Below are positions 20,653 through 29,174 of a stretch of DNA of 64,000 bases, one piece after another (within the stretch, counting starts at the first letter, position 1; each line of letters starts with the position of its first letter). This DNA comes from Arcobacter sp. CECT 8985 (GTDB taxonomy: Bacteria; Campylobacterota; Campylobacteria; Campylobacterales; Arcobacteraceae): assembly GCF_004116495.1 (NCBI RefSeq), contig NZ_PDKC01000003.1:1-64000 (forward strand), read 5' to 3'. The position numbers and the translations under genes were made by a program. The notes under the pieces are model-generated. The model saw only the letters and a program-made list of their open reading frames with translations, was not told where the DNA came from and searched no databases.

Positions 20653-21006
20653 ATGTTAAAAGGAATTATTGTCTTACTTGTTTTTCAATTTATTGGAGAG
20701 TGTATATCAAAACTTTTTTCTTTACTTGTTCCAGGACCTGTTATAGGAATGATTTTGTTGTTAATATTTTTAATGATAAGAAAAAGCAGTTTTAAAAGTT
20801 TAGATAATGCGGTTTTTATTCATTTAAGATATTTACCAATGTTATTTATTCCTGCTGCAATGGGAATAATAACACAAGCAGATATTTTACAAAAAGAGTT
20901 TTGGGCTATACTTATTTCTTTATTAGTAGGTACTATTGTTGCACTAATTTTTAGTGCAAAATTAATGGATTATTTAACAGATAGAAAGGCTAAAAATGAA
21001 CTTTGA
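20653..21006 (+). CDS. lrgA: LrgA/CidA family membrane protein
   Basis: The 117-residue protein has four hydrophobic segments and the family core LVPGPVIGMILLL near residues 25-37. LrgA/CidA proteins are holin-like; later work on LrgAB-type pairs links them to pyruvate uptake or release. Which role applies here is open. It overlaps lrgB by 11 bases. The operon has a consensus promoter and a divergent regulator, so regulated expression is likely. Confidence 0.88.
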   Translation: MLKGIIVLLVFQFIGECISKLFSLLVPGPVIGMILLLIFLMIRKSSFKSLDNAVFIHLRYLPMLFIPAAMGIITQADILQKEFWAILISLLVGTIVALIFSAKLMDYLTDRKAKNEL

Positions 21007-21709
21007 TGCATTAGAAAACTATGTAACTTCAACACCTTTGACATGGCTTATATTAACAATGGCATCATTTAAAATTGGAATTATTATTTATGAAAAAACT
21101 AATAAAAATACTTTATTACAACCAATAATAATTGCATACATAATAATTATGAGTGCTATTTTAATTACAGGTACTTCATATAAAGAGTATTTTGATTCAG
21201 TTAAAATAATTCACTTCTTTTTAGGCCCTGCAACAGTTGCATTGGCATTACCTTTATTTAATAATTTAAAATATATAAAGTCTTTGTTTCTTCCCATTGT
21301 TATAACTTTGGTAGTTGCAGGGGTTTTTTCAATAGTTATTGCAGTTGGATTATTATGGAGTTTAGATGCAAATTTACAAACAATTTTATCAATGACAACA
21401 AAATCTATTACTGCACCAATTGCAATTATAACATCTAAACAAATAGGAGCAATCCCATCATTAGCAGTTGGTTTTGTTATTATTACTGGAATAATAGGAG
21501 CTTTATTAGGAACAATTATTTTTAAAATAGTAAAAATCAAACATGAAACTTCTAAAGGCTTTGCTCTTGGTTTAATATCCCATGGAATTGGAACAGCAAG
21601 AGCAATAGAAATAGGGGAAAAAGCAGCTGCATTTTCAGCTTTAGCAATGGGATTAAGTGGTATTTTTACTGCAATATTTCTTCCTATTATGATTTCTTTT
21701 TTTAAATAA
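20996..21709 (+). CDS. lrgB: LrgB/CidB family membrane protein
   Basis: The 237-residue integral membrane protein has about six or seven hydrophobic segments and the family regions TTKSITAPIAI near 140 and SHGIGTARAIEIG near 200. It forms a functional pair with LrgA; translation is coupled through the 11-base overlap. Position next to carbon and amino-acid uptake genes fits a metabolite transport role better than lysis control, but this is inference. Confidence 0.9.
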   Translation: MNFDALENYVTSTPLTWLILTMASFKIGIIIYEKTNKNTLLQPIIIAYIIIMSAILITGTSYKEYFDSVKIIHFFLGPATVALALPLFNNLKYIKSLFLPIVITLVVAGVFSIVIAVGLLWSLDANLQTILSMTTKSITAPIAIITSKQIGAIPSLAVGFVIITGIIGALLGTIIFKIVKIKHETSKGFALGLISHGIGTARAIEIGEKAAAFSALAMGLSGIFTAIFLPIMISFFK

Positions 21710-21733
21710 ATAAATAAATATAATTTATTATAA

Positions 21734-21772
21734 ATAGTTTCTTAATAATGATAATCTTTATTAAGAAACTAT
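21734..21772. promoter_or_regulatory. 15-bp perfect inverted repeat containing a Fur-box candidate
   Basis: The 15-base arms at 21734-21748 and 21758-21772 are exact reverse complements around a nine-base centre. Bases 21744-21762 match the 19-bp Fur consensus GATAATGATAATCATTATC at 16 positions. It lies 54 bases before the TonB receptor start and 24 after lrgB, so it can act as a Fur operator on the receptor promoter and, as RNA, as a terminator-like hairpin for lrgB. Confidence 0.7.
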
Positions 21773-21825
21773 TAACTTTTTTTTACATATACTTCTGCAC
21801 TTTAAAATTTACACAAGGGAAAATA

Positions 21826-23913
21826 ATGAAAAAGAGGTATATGTTTGCATTTTTATTTTTATTAAATAATGTACTTTTGGCCCAAGAATTAGATAGTGTT
21901 TTAGTAATAGGAGCACAAAAATCTTACTTTGAAGAGTATTCTTCAAGTAGTATGAAAGGCGAATTCAGTGATAAAGAGACTCCTTATTCTGTATCTGTAA
22001 CTAAAGGAACCTTAATAGATGATTTACAAGCTCAAAGAATAGAAGATACTTATGATTACACAACAGGAGTAACAAAAGTTGGTAAAAATGCTGATGCTAT
22101 TATGATTAGAGGTTTTCAAACTAATTTACAAAATATTCAAGTAAATGGAATGCCTGGATTAATTAGTAGAATGGGTTCACCTTCAACTGCAAATGTTGAG
22201 AGAATTGAAGTTGTAAAAGGTCCTGCATCCGTACTGTATGGGGCAATGCAACCAAGTGGATTAGTGAATATTCAAACAAAATTACCTCAATCTAAACAAA
22301 GTTTTTCTATAGATACTTCTTTTCAAACTTACATGAGTAATAGTTCAAAATTTGGTGATGATAATGGAGTAACAACTACATTTGATTCAACAGGACCAAT
22401 AACAGATAATTTATTTTATAGGTTTATTGTGGTTGGGGAAAAAATAGATTCATATAGAAAAGATGTTGATTTTAAAAATCTATATGTTTATCCAAGTATT
22501 TTATGGAATATTGATGATGATACTTCTTTATTAGTTGCAATGGAATATGGTACTGAAAAAGGAAGTGCAGATAATGGTTTGGCTGCTGCAAATCATAATA
22601 TTAATGACGTAGCATCATTAGATACAGTATATCAAGAAAAAAATGATTATGACAATGATAAAGGAACAGCATTTGATATTAATTTAGATCATTATATTAA
22701 TAGTGATCTTTCGTATAAATTTGCATGGAGAAGTGTTTTTCATGAAGACGATAGAAAATTGTATGAAAATAGAAAAGTTAATAATAATGTAAATATAGAA
22801 GATACTACATTAACAAGAAGAAATAGACATCAATATAATGAAAGGGATTGGCATAGTTTTGATACAAATTTAAAATATAATACAAAATTTTTAAATATGA
22901 AACATAATATGTTATTTGGTTTATCAGGTGCATATAAAAGAACTGATTATGTAAGAAAGGTTTATGGTGGAATTGTAACTCCAGATCTAAATATTTATAA
23001 TCCAAAATTAGGTGGAGAAGCAATTGATAAAAAAGGAAATAGAAGAGAAACAAAATATTATAGTGCAGGTATTTATGTTCAAGATAAAATTGATGTAACA
23101 GATAAATTAACTTTAGTGGGATCTTTAAGAGCAGATAGAACTAAGATTGATTTTGAGTGTTTAAGGGGTAAATGTGTTGATAATATGGTTAAATTATCGA
23201 CAGATTATGTGGGTTCAATAGGTGCAGTTTATAATATTAATGATATATTCTCAATTTATGGAAGTTATGCACAAAGTTATGATCCAAATTCTGCAGAAAG
23301 ATTGGACAAAACAGGGAATTATTTAGATTCAGAAAAATCAGAACAGTTTGAAATTGGAACAAAGATTAATATTACTGAAAAATTAAATACAATTCTTTCT
23401 TTTTATAAAATAGATAAAAAGAATGTTGCAGAGAGTAATCCTAGTGGATATTATGAGTTAAAAGGAGAAGTTGAAAGTAAAGGTTTTGAAGCAGAAATGC
23501 AATGGCTTCCAACTTCAAATTGGCAATTTAAAACAGGAGTTGCATATAATGAAACGGATTATGTGAGTGGTAAAGATATGGGCAACACTCCTAAAAATAG
23601 TCCAAAATCAACTGCTTTTTTATTTACAAGATATAATATTCCTAAAAAGATATATGATGGAACATTAGGAGTTACAGCAGGGGTTATATATAGAGATGAA
23701 ACATATACTAGTTCTTCAAAAAAAACTAGGGTAGAACTACCTTCTTATACTAGATATGATATGGGAGTTCATTATTCATTAAAAGATTGGGAACTTGCAT
23801 TAAATATAGAAAATATTACAGATAAAAAATATTATGAATCTGGAACAAATGATTATAGAATATATTCAGGTGAACCAAGAAAAGTAACTTTTAATATAAA
23901 ACGAAAATTTTAA
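21826..23913 (+). CDS. TonB-dependent siderophore-type outer membrane receptor
   Basis: The 695-residue receptor takes up a ferric siderophore or similar chelate through the outer membrane with energy from TonB. It has a signal peptide (MKKRYMFAFLFLLNNVLLAQ), a TonB-box-like DSVLVIGA, a plug domain with IMIRGF and VERIEVVKGPASVLYG, and a beta-barrel ending in the typical terminal Phe. The upstream in-frame ATG at 21748 would start inside the Fur-box palindrome and lacks a signal peptide; ATG 21826 has AAGGGA before it. The substrate cannot be told. Confidence 0.9.
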   Translation: MKKRYMFAFLFLLNNVLLAQELDSVLVIGAQKSYFEEYSSSSMKGEFSDKETPYSVSVTKGTLIDDLQAQRIEDTYDYTTGVTKVGKNADAIMIRGFQTNLQNIQVNGMPGLISRMGSPSTANVERIEVVKGPASVLYGAMQPSGLVNIQTKLPQSKQSFSIDTSFQTYMSNSSKFGDDNGVTTTFDSTGPITDNLFYRFIVVGEKIDSYRKDVDFKNLYVYPSILWNIDDDTSLLVAMEYGTEKGSADNGLAAANHNINDVASLDTVYQEKNDYDNDKGTAFDINLDHYINSDLSYKFAWRSVFHEDDRKLYENRKVNNNVNIEDTTLTRRNRHQYNERDWHSFDTNLKYNTKFLNMKHNMLFGLSGAYKRTDYVRKVYGGIVTPDLNIYNPKLGGEAIDKKGNRRETKYYSAGIYVQDKIDVTDKLTLVGSLRADRTKIDFECLRGKCVDNMVKLSTDYVGSIGAVYNINDIFSIYGSYAQSYDPNSAERLDKTGNYLDSEKSEQFEIGTKINITEKLNTILSFYKIDKKNVAESNPSGYYELKGEVESKGFEAEMQWLPTSNWQFKTGVAYNETDYVSGKDMGNTPKNSPKSTAFLFTRYNIPKKIYDGTLGVTAGVIYRDETYTSSSKKTRVELPSYTRYDMGVHYSLKDWELALNIENITDKKYYESGTNDYRIYSGEPRKVTFNIKRKF

Positions 23914-23930
23914 AATTTAAAAATTTTAAT

Positions 23931-23978
23931 ATACATATATCAAGATATATTGATATATGTATAAAATTGTGTTATACT
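23931..23978 (+). promoter_or_regulatory. arsR promoter overlapping ArsR operator 1
   Basis: A 12-bp perfect inverted repeat (23931-23942 with 23951-23962) contains ATCAA-N6-TTGAT, typical of ArsR/SmtB operators. TTGATA (23950) and TATACT (23973) are 17 bases apart and form a promoter that overlaps the operator, so binding would block transcription of arsR. The inner 24 bases (23935-23958) recur inverted at 24691. Confidence 0.75.
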
Positions 23979-24002
23979 TCCATAAAATATAAAAGAGAGA
24001 TT

Positions 24003-24320
24003 ATGGATATATTTTTAAAAACAGTATCTTCTTTAAATGATGAAACAAGAGTAAAAATATTAAAATTTATTAATATTCATGGTTCTTGTTGTGTATGTGA
24101 TTTGGAAAACTCATTTGAAATGATACAATCAAGGCTATCAAGACATCTGAAAATATTAAAAGAAGCAGGATTTTTAAGAGTTGATAGGCAAGGAAGATGG
24201 GCTTACTATAGTATAAGAAAACCACTTGATGAATTTAGATTATCATGTATAAAAGAGATAATGTTTTTAGATGTAGATTTACCGATTTTTCAAAAAAATT
24301 GTAAAAAGGATGATATTTAA
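24003..24320 (+). CDS. arsR: ArsR-family arsenite-responsive repressor
   Basis: The 105-residue winged-helix repressor releases DNA on binding As(III). The metalloid site is probably the Cys cluster CCVCDL (Cys29, Cys30, Cys32), similar to ELCVCDL of E. coli ArsR. The recognition helix is QSRLSRHLKILKEAGFL. An in-frame ATG at 23967 exists, but ATG 24003 has AAAGAGAG before it and gives the family's N-terminus. Its stop overlaps the next start by one base. Autoregulation is inferred from the operator upstream. Confidence 0.92.
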   Translation: MDIFLKTVSSLNDETRVKILKFINIHGSCCVCDLENSFEMIQSRLSRHLKILKEAGFLRVDRQGRWAYYSIRKPLDEFRLSCIKEIMFLDVDLPIFQKNCKKDDI

Positions 24321-24673
24321 TGACAGAAACACTTTTTGTATATGGAACACTTATGCCAAATTGTCCAAATGGTTTTGTACTAGAAAATATTGTAGGAAAA
24401 TTTGTGCCTGCAACTGTTAAGGGAAAACTAATTGATGCAGGATGGAGTGCAAGTATGGGATACCCTGGAATAAGATTAGAAGCAAAAGAAGACACAATTC
24501 ATGGATTTTTATTTTATTCAAATAATTTAATTAATAATTGGGATTATTTAGATGAGTTTGAAGGTAGTGAATTTGTAAGACAAGAAGTAACTGTTGAAAG
24601 ATATGATGAGTTAGAAGTAGATACATATATATATGTGTTAAAAGATGAAATTGAAGAAAAACAAGAGTATTAA
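24320..24673 (+). CDS. Gamma-glutamylcyclotransferase-like (AIG2/GGCT fold) protein
   Basis: The 117-residue protein begins with FVYGTLMPN, the substrate-binding YGxL loop of the GGCT fold, and has LDEFEG with acidic residues at the position of the catalytic Glu. Family members cyclise gamma-glutamyl groups to 5-oxoproline; some act on gamma-glutamyl amines and some on glutathione. Its coupling to arsR (one-base overlap) suggests a link to arsenic stress, perhaps thiol or gamma-glutamyl turnover. That link is inference. Confidence 0.8.
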   Translation: MTETLFVYGTLMPNCPNGFVLENIVGKFVPATVKGKLIDAGWSASMGYPGIRLEAKEDTIHGFLFYSNNLINNWDYLDEFEGSEFVRQEVTVERYDELEVDTYIYVLKDEIEEKQEY

Positions 24674-24690
24674 CTCTTTTTTTTTATTTA

Positions 24691-24714
24691 ATATATCAAT
24701 ATATCTTGATATAT
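24691..24714. promoter_or_regulatory. ArsR operator 2, inverted copy of operator 1
   Basis: These 24 bases are the exact reverse complement of 23935-23958, again with ATCAA-N6-TTGAT. The site lies 17 bases after the GGCT-like gene and 17 before arsB. It may control a second promoter for arsBC or allow ArsR to loop the DNA between the two sites, 756 bases apart. Confidence 0.75.
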
Positions 24715-24730
24715 ATATTTAAGGAATAAA

Positions 24731-25984
24731 ATGATTTTAGCAAGTTCAATATTTATAATTACCTTAGTATTTGTAATTTGGCAACCAAAAGGTTTACAAA
24801 TAGGTACAACTGCAATAATTGGAGCTATTGTTGCATTGATTATGGGAGTTGTAGATATTTCGGATGTATTTGATGTAACAAAAATTGTTTGGGATGCAAC
24901 TTTGGCATTTATCGGAATCATAATTTTATCAATGGTTTTAGATGAAATTGGCTTTTTTGAATGGTGTGCTATTAAAATGGCAAAACTATCAAAAGGTAGT
25001 GGAAATAGAATGTTTATATATTCACTACTTCTTGGTTCTTTTGTTTCTGCACTGTTTGCAAATGATGGAGCTGCACTTATTTTAACTCCAATTATTTTAG
25101 CAAAAATGAAAGTATTAAAACTAAATGCAAAAACTATATTGGCTTTTTTACTTGCAGGTGGGTTTATAAGTGATAGTGCATCTTTACCTTTTGTATTTTC
25201 AAATTTAACAAATATTGTAACTGCAAACTATTTTAATATAGGATTTTTAGAGTATTTATCAAATATGATATTACCTTACATTGTAAGTACAGTTGTTTCT
25301 ATATTTATTTTGTGGTTAATACTTGGGAAAGATATCCCTAAAAGGATAGATATATCTTTATTAAAAGAACCTGATGAGGTTTTAAAAAGTAAACCTTTGT
25401 TTATATTTTCTTGGTTTTTCTTAGCATTACTTTTAGTTGGATATTTTGTTGGTGATTATTTTGATTTACCAGTTAGTTTATTTGCTCTTAGTGGAGGATT
25501 GATTTTCCTTTTTATTGCAAGTTATACAAAAAATGCAAAAGCATGGCTTACAATAAAAACTGCACCTTGGCAAGTTGTATGGTTTAGTATTGGTCTTTAT
25601 ATTGTAGTTTATGGATTAAAAAATGCTGGACTTACTGATTATTTATCATCAGTATTAATTCAATTATCTAATAAGGGGGATTTTGTAGCAATTATATCTA
25701 CAGGATTTATATCTGCTTTTTTAAGTGCTATTATGAATAATATGCCAACTGTTATGATTATGGATATAGCTTTAAAAAATGTTCCTCATGATGTTTTAGC
25801 ATATTCTAATATTATAGGGTGCAATTTAGGCCCTAAAATGACTCCTTTTGGTAGCCTAGCTACGCTATTATGGCTGCATGTATTAAGTAAAAAAGGTGTA
25901 AATATCAGTTTTTGGCAATATACAAAATTTGGTTTATTAGTAACACCTCCTGTGTTATTTATTGTATTGTTAAGTCTATTGTAA
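24731..25984 (+). CDS. arsB: Arsenite efflux permease ArsB
   Basis: ArsB exports arsenite across the inner membrane using the proton gradient. The 417-residue protein has about eleven or twelve hydrophobic segments, an ALFANDGAALILTPI motif near 110 and the family signature NIIGCNLGPKMTPFGSLATL near residue 358. SD is AAGGAATAA. It is followed at 13 bases by arsC. No arsA ATPase gene is nearby, so it probably works without it. Confidence 0.94.
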   Translation: MILASSIFIITLVFVIWQPKGLQIGTTAIIGAIVALIMGVVDISDVFDVTKIVWDATLAFIGIIILSMVLDEIGFFEWCAIKMAKLSKGSGNRMFIYSLLLGSFVSALFANDGAALILTPIILAKMKVLKLNAKTILAFLLAGGFISDSASLPFVFSNLTNIVTANYFNIGFLEYLSNMILPYIVSTVVSIFILWLILGKDIPKRIDISLLKEPDEVLKSKPLFIFSWFFLALLLVGYFVGDYFDLPVSLFALSGGLIFLFIASYTKNAKAWLTIKTAPWQVVWFSIGLYIVVYGLKNAGLTDYLSSVLIQLSNKGDFVAIISTGFISAFLSAIMNNMPTVMIMDIALKNVPHDVLAYSNIIGCNLGPKMTPFGSLATLLWLHVLSKKGVNISFWQYTKFGLLVTPPVLFIVLLSLL

Positions 25985-25997
25985 TAAGGAAAAAGTT

Positions 25998-26402
25998 ATG
26001 AATAAAAAAGTTTTAATTTTATGTACGGGAAATTCATGTAGAAGCATTATTGCCGAAGCTTTGATAAATGCTAAGCTTGAGGGAATTGATGCAGATTCTA
26101 GTGGTGTAAAAGCAAGTAGAAAAGTAAATGCAAATGCAAAGAAATTATTAGAAAGTAAAGGTATTTGGAGAAGTTCATATCATAGTAAAACATTAGATAG
26201 TGTGATAAAAAATAATTATGATTTAGTTGTTACAGTTTGTGACCATGCAAATGAAACATGTCCTATGTTTCCTAAACCTATTAAAAAGATTCATGTTGGA
26301 TTTGAAGATCCTGATGGAAAAGGGTATGAAGCTTTTGAAAAAACTTATGATGAAATTGAAAAAAAACTTTTGCCAAAAATAAAAGAAGTTTTAAATGTTT
26401 AG
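25998..26402 (+). CDS. arsC: Arsenate reductase, thioredoxin-coupled LMW-PTP type
   Basis: ArsC reduces arsenate to arsenite for export by ArsB. The 134-residue protein has the nucleophilic loop CTGNSCR (Cys9-X5-Arg15) and two more cysteines at 81 and 88 (VCDHANETC), which are the relay cysteines of the thioredoxin-coupled class known from Staphylococcus aureus ArsC. It overlaps the next gene by eight bases. The small CxxC protein at 27364 might help re-reduce it, which is a guess. Confidence 0.94.
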   Translation: MNKKVLILCTGNSCRSIIAEALINAKLEGIDADSSGVKASRKVNANAKKLLESKGIWRSSYHSKTLDSVIKNNYDLVVTVCDHANETCPMFPKPIKKIHVGFEDPDGKGYEAFEKTYDEIEKKLLPKIKEVLNV

Positions 26403-27354
26403 TTATTGGGAAAAACTTGTAGATTATCTTATTTACGAATTATTTAACCTAGATAAAACTGCACATTTAACCCAAGTATTGCATTTTTTTATATTTGATA
26501 CAATAAAAATATTTATTTTATTAATTGGAATAATATTTATAGTATCTTATTTAAGAACATGGTTTAATGTAGAAAAAGTTAGAGCATATTTACAAGGTAA
26601 ATCTGAATTTACAGGAAATATTCTTGCAAGTATATTTGGAATAATTACTCCTTTTTGTAGTTGTAGTGCTATTCCCCTTTTTTTAGGATTTTTACAAGCT
26701 AGAATACCCTTAGGCGTTACTTTTTCTTTTTTGATATCAGCCCCTTTAAATAATGAAATAGCAATTGCAATGTTATTTTCATTATTCGGTTGGAAAATTG
26801 CTGCTATATATATTGGTTTTGGGTTACTTGTTTCAATAATTGGTGGATATGTAATTGGTAAGTTAAAAATGGAAAAATATATATTACTTGATGTACAACC
26901 AATAGAAGGAAATTGCGAAAATCCCACAATTGATTTGGATAATAAAACAAGAATAAAAGATGCTTGGGTATATACTATGGATATATTTAAAAAAATATAT
27001 TTATATGTGATTATTGGTGTTGGTGTTGGAGCATTTATTCATGGATATATTCCAACAGATTTCATTGTTAAATATACAGGAGGAGATGCTTGGTATACAG
27101 TTCCTTTATCTGTTATTTTAGGAATACCTATGTATGCAAGTGCAGCAGGAGTTATGCCTTTAGTTGAAGTATTGACTTCAAAAGGAATGTTATTAGGTAG
27201 TGCTTTATCTTTTATGATGGCTGTAACAGCATTATCTTTGCCTGAGGCAATGATTTTAAAAAGATTATTGCATACTAAACTTATTGTTACTTTTTTTGCA
27301 ATAATAGGAACAGGAATTATGATAATTGGATATATATTTAATACTATTTTATAG
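26395..27354 (+). CDS. ArsP-type permease (DUF318/YraQ family)
   Basis: The 319-residue protein has about eight membrane segments in two halves and the family motif TPFCSCSAIPLF near residue 85, with a cysteine pair expected to take part in metalloid transport. A related Campylobacter protein, ArsP, exports trivalent organoarsenicals; other family members are linked to copper or zinc. The ars operon context favours an arsenical. The start lies within arsC. Confidence 0.82.
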   Translation: MFSYWEKLVDYLIYELFNLDKTAHLTQVLHFFIFDTIKIFILLIGIIFIVSYLRTWFNVEKVRAYLQGKSEFTGNILASIFGIITPFCSCSAIPLFLGFLQARIPLGVTFSFLISAPLNNEIAIAMLFSLFGWKIAAIYIGFGLLVSIIGGYVIGKLKMEKYILLDVQPIEGNCENPTIDLDNKTRIKDAWVYTMDIFKKIYLYVIIGVGVGAFIHGYIPTDFIVKYTGGDAWYTVPLSVILGIPMYASAAGVMPLVEVLTSKGMLLGSALSFMMAVTALSLPEAMILKRLLHTKLIVTFFAIIGTGIMIIGYIFNTIL

Positions 27355-27363
27355 GAGAATAAA

Positions 27364-27594
27364 ATGAAAATTGAAATTTTAGGTACAGGGTGCTCAAAAT
27401 GTAAAGCACTTTTTGAAAATGTAAAAACTGCAGTTGCTCAAAACAATATATTTGCACAAATTGAAAAAGTTGAAGATTTAGTAAAAATAATGGAATATGG
27501 GGTAATGAATACTCCAGCATTAGTAATAGATGGGGAAGTTAAATCAACAGGAAAAGTTCTAAATGTAGATGAACTTAAAGAGTTATTAAAATAA
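27364..27594 (+). CDS. Thioredoxin-like small redox-active disulfide protein
   Basis: The 76-residue protein has a thioredoxin fold pattern with the active-site CSKC (Cys10, Cys13) and the cis-proline region NTPALVIDG. Small proteins of this kind often follow DUF318 permeases, as here, 9 bases after. It may deliver electrons or metalloid to the permease or reduce ArsC. It is the last gene of the ars operon. Confidence 0.88.
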   Translation: MKIEILGTGCSKCKALFENVKTAVAQNNIFAQIEKVEDLVKIMEYGVMNTPALVIDGEVKSTGKVLNVDELKELLK

Positions 27595-27686
27595 TAATTT
27601 TATATTAATTGAATAAAAGGCCATATTTAATAGATAATTAACACTTCTTATATAAAATCTTAGGTTATTTTTTAATAGGGTTATAT

Positions 27687-29090
27687 ATGAAATTAAAAGA
27701 AGAAGTAGTGGAAAACAAAATCAATGTTTTCTATAAAGCAGTTTGGAGATGGCATTTTTACGCTGGAGTTTTTGTAATACCTTTTATGCTTATATTAGCA
27801 TTAACTGGTATTATGATGATGTATATTAGTTTTTTTGATGGAAGAGATGGGGAAAAAATAAATATTACTATTCCTCAAAACACTCAAATGTTAAGTTTAG
27901 AAAAACAAGCTTTTGTAGCAGAAAATTCATATAAAAATTCTAAGCTTGTAGAGTTTATAAAAGCACCTAAAAAAGATAGGGCAAATGTATTTAGACTTAA
28001 ATTAGAAGATGGTTCTCAAACTTTAGTAGCTATAAATCCATATACTGGAACGATTATACAAGATTGGAAGAGAAGACAAGGTTGGTATGATTTAGCAGAT
28101 AATATTCACAGTGATTTATTAATAGGAAAACCTGGAGATAGAATTTTAGAAATAGCTGCTGGTTTTGGTATTATTTTAATTATTACTGGTTTATATCTTT
28201 GGTGGCCAAGAAAAGAGAGTTTTTTAAAGACTTTAAAATTTGATTTTTCATTAAAAGGTAGAGAATTTTTCAAAAACTTCCATATTACACTTGGGGTATA
28301 TATTTCAATTTTCTTTTTTCTTTTTTTATTATCTGGAATGTCTTGGACAGGTGTTTGGGGTGCTAAGATAGTTCAAGCTTGGAGTACTTTCCCTGCACAA
28401 AAGTGGGATAAAATTCCTTTATCAAATAAAACTCATGCTTCTTTAAATTATGGTCCTAGTGAAGGTATGCCTTGGGCAATAGAAGAAACAAAGTTACCAG
28501 CTTCTGGTTCAAATATGGGAACAGCTGGAACATTAAAAGGGCAAAGAGTAAATCTTGATAGTATAAATGATTTGGCACAAAGAATAGGTTTTGAATCTAG
28601 ATATAGAATCTCTTTACCTAAAGGTGAAACTGGAGTTTGGACTATTAATCAAGATACTATGAATAGTGATGCAAAAAATCCTTTTGCTGATAAAACAGTT
28701 CATGTTGATAAATACACAGGAAAAGTTTTAGCAAAAGTTACTTTTGATGATTATTCTCTTGCAGGGAAAGTTATGGCTGTATCAATTCCTATACATATGG
28801 GATTGGTAACTATTTGGAACCTTTTGATAAATACTTTTATCTGTTTATCTGTAATAGCCTTAAGTATTACTGGACTTGTAATGTGGTGGAAAAGAAGACC
28901 ACCAAATGCAGGTTTTAGATTGAGTGCTCCACCTATGCCTAAAAAACTTCCTCATTGGCAGAATGCAATGTTAATTATGTTGTTTTTATCTTTATTATTC
29001 CCTTTAGTAGGTATTACTTTAATAATAATTTTATTTTTAGATTTAGTTTTATTATCAAAAGTACCTAGACTAAAAAGGTTCTTTATATAG
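27687..29090 (+). CDS. PepSY-associated membrane protein, putative ferric-siderophore reductase
   Basis: The 467-residue protein matches the PepSY_TM layout: helices near 22-47, 156-175, 207-230 and 375-400, with periplasmic PepSY segments between them and two short C-terminal hydrophobic stretches. WRWHFYAG near 18-25 and HSDLLIG, NFHITLG and IHMGLV provide membrane-near His residues as in haem-binding members such as FpvG/FoxB-type reductases. It may reduce iron released by the siderophore system whose receptor lies at 21826, on the other side of the ars operon. Confidence 0.82.
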   Translation: MKLKEEVVENKINVFYKAVWRWHFYAGVFVIPFMLILALTGIMMMYISFFDGRDGEKINITIPQNTQMLSLEKQAFVAENSYKNSKLVEFIKAPKKDRANVFRLKLEDGSQTLVAINPYTGTIIQDWKRRQGWYDLADNIHSDLLIGKPGDRILEIAAGFGIILIITGLYLWWPRKESFLKTLKFDFSLKGREFFKNFHITLGVYISIFFFLFLLSGMSWTGVWGAKIVQAWSTFPAQKWDKIPLSNKTHASLNYGPSEGMPWAIEETKLPASGSNMGTAGTLKGQRVNLDSINDLAQRIGFESRYRISLPKGETGVWTINQDTMNSDAKNPFADKTVHVDKYTGKVLAKVTFDDYSLAGKVMAVSIPIHMGLVTIWNLLINTFICLSVIALSITGLVMWWKRRPPNAGFRLSAPPMPKKLPHWQNAMLIMLFLSLLFPLVGITLIIILFLDLVLLSKVPRLKRFFI

Positions 29091-29174
29091 TTAAAAGTAT
29101 GTTACTTACTAAAAGTAAAATAGTAATTAAGTTTACTCAATATATAATCTTTTAGCAAAATCAAGGATTAAATA

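Noticed and set aside
21748-21750. Upstream in-frame ATG for the TonB receptor
   Set aside because: It lies inside the Fur-box palindrome and would bury the signal peptide; ATG 21826 has a ribosome site and a normal signal peptide.
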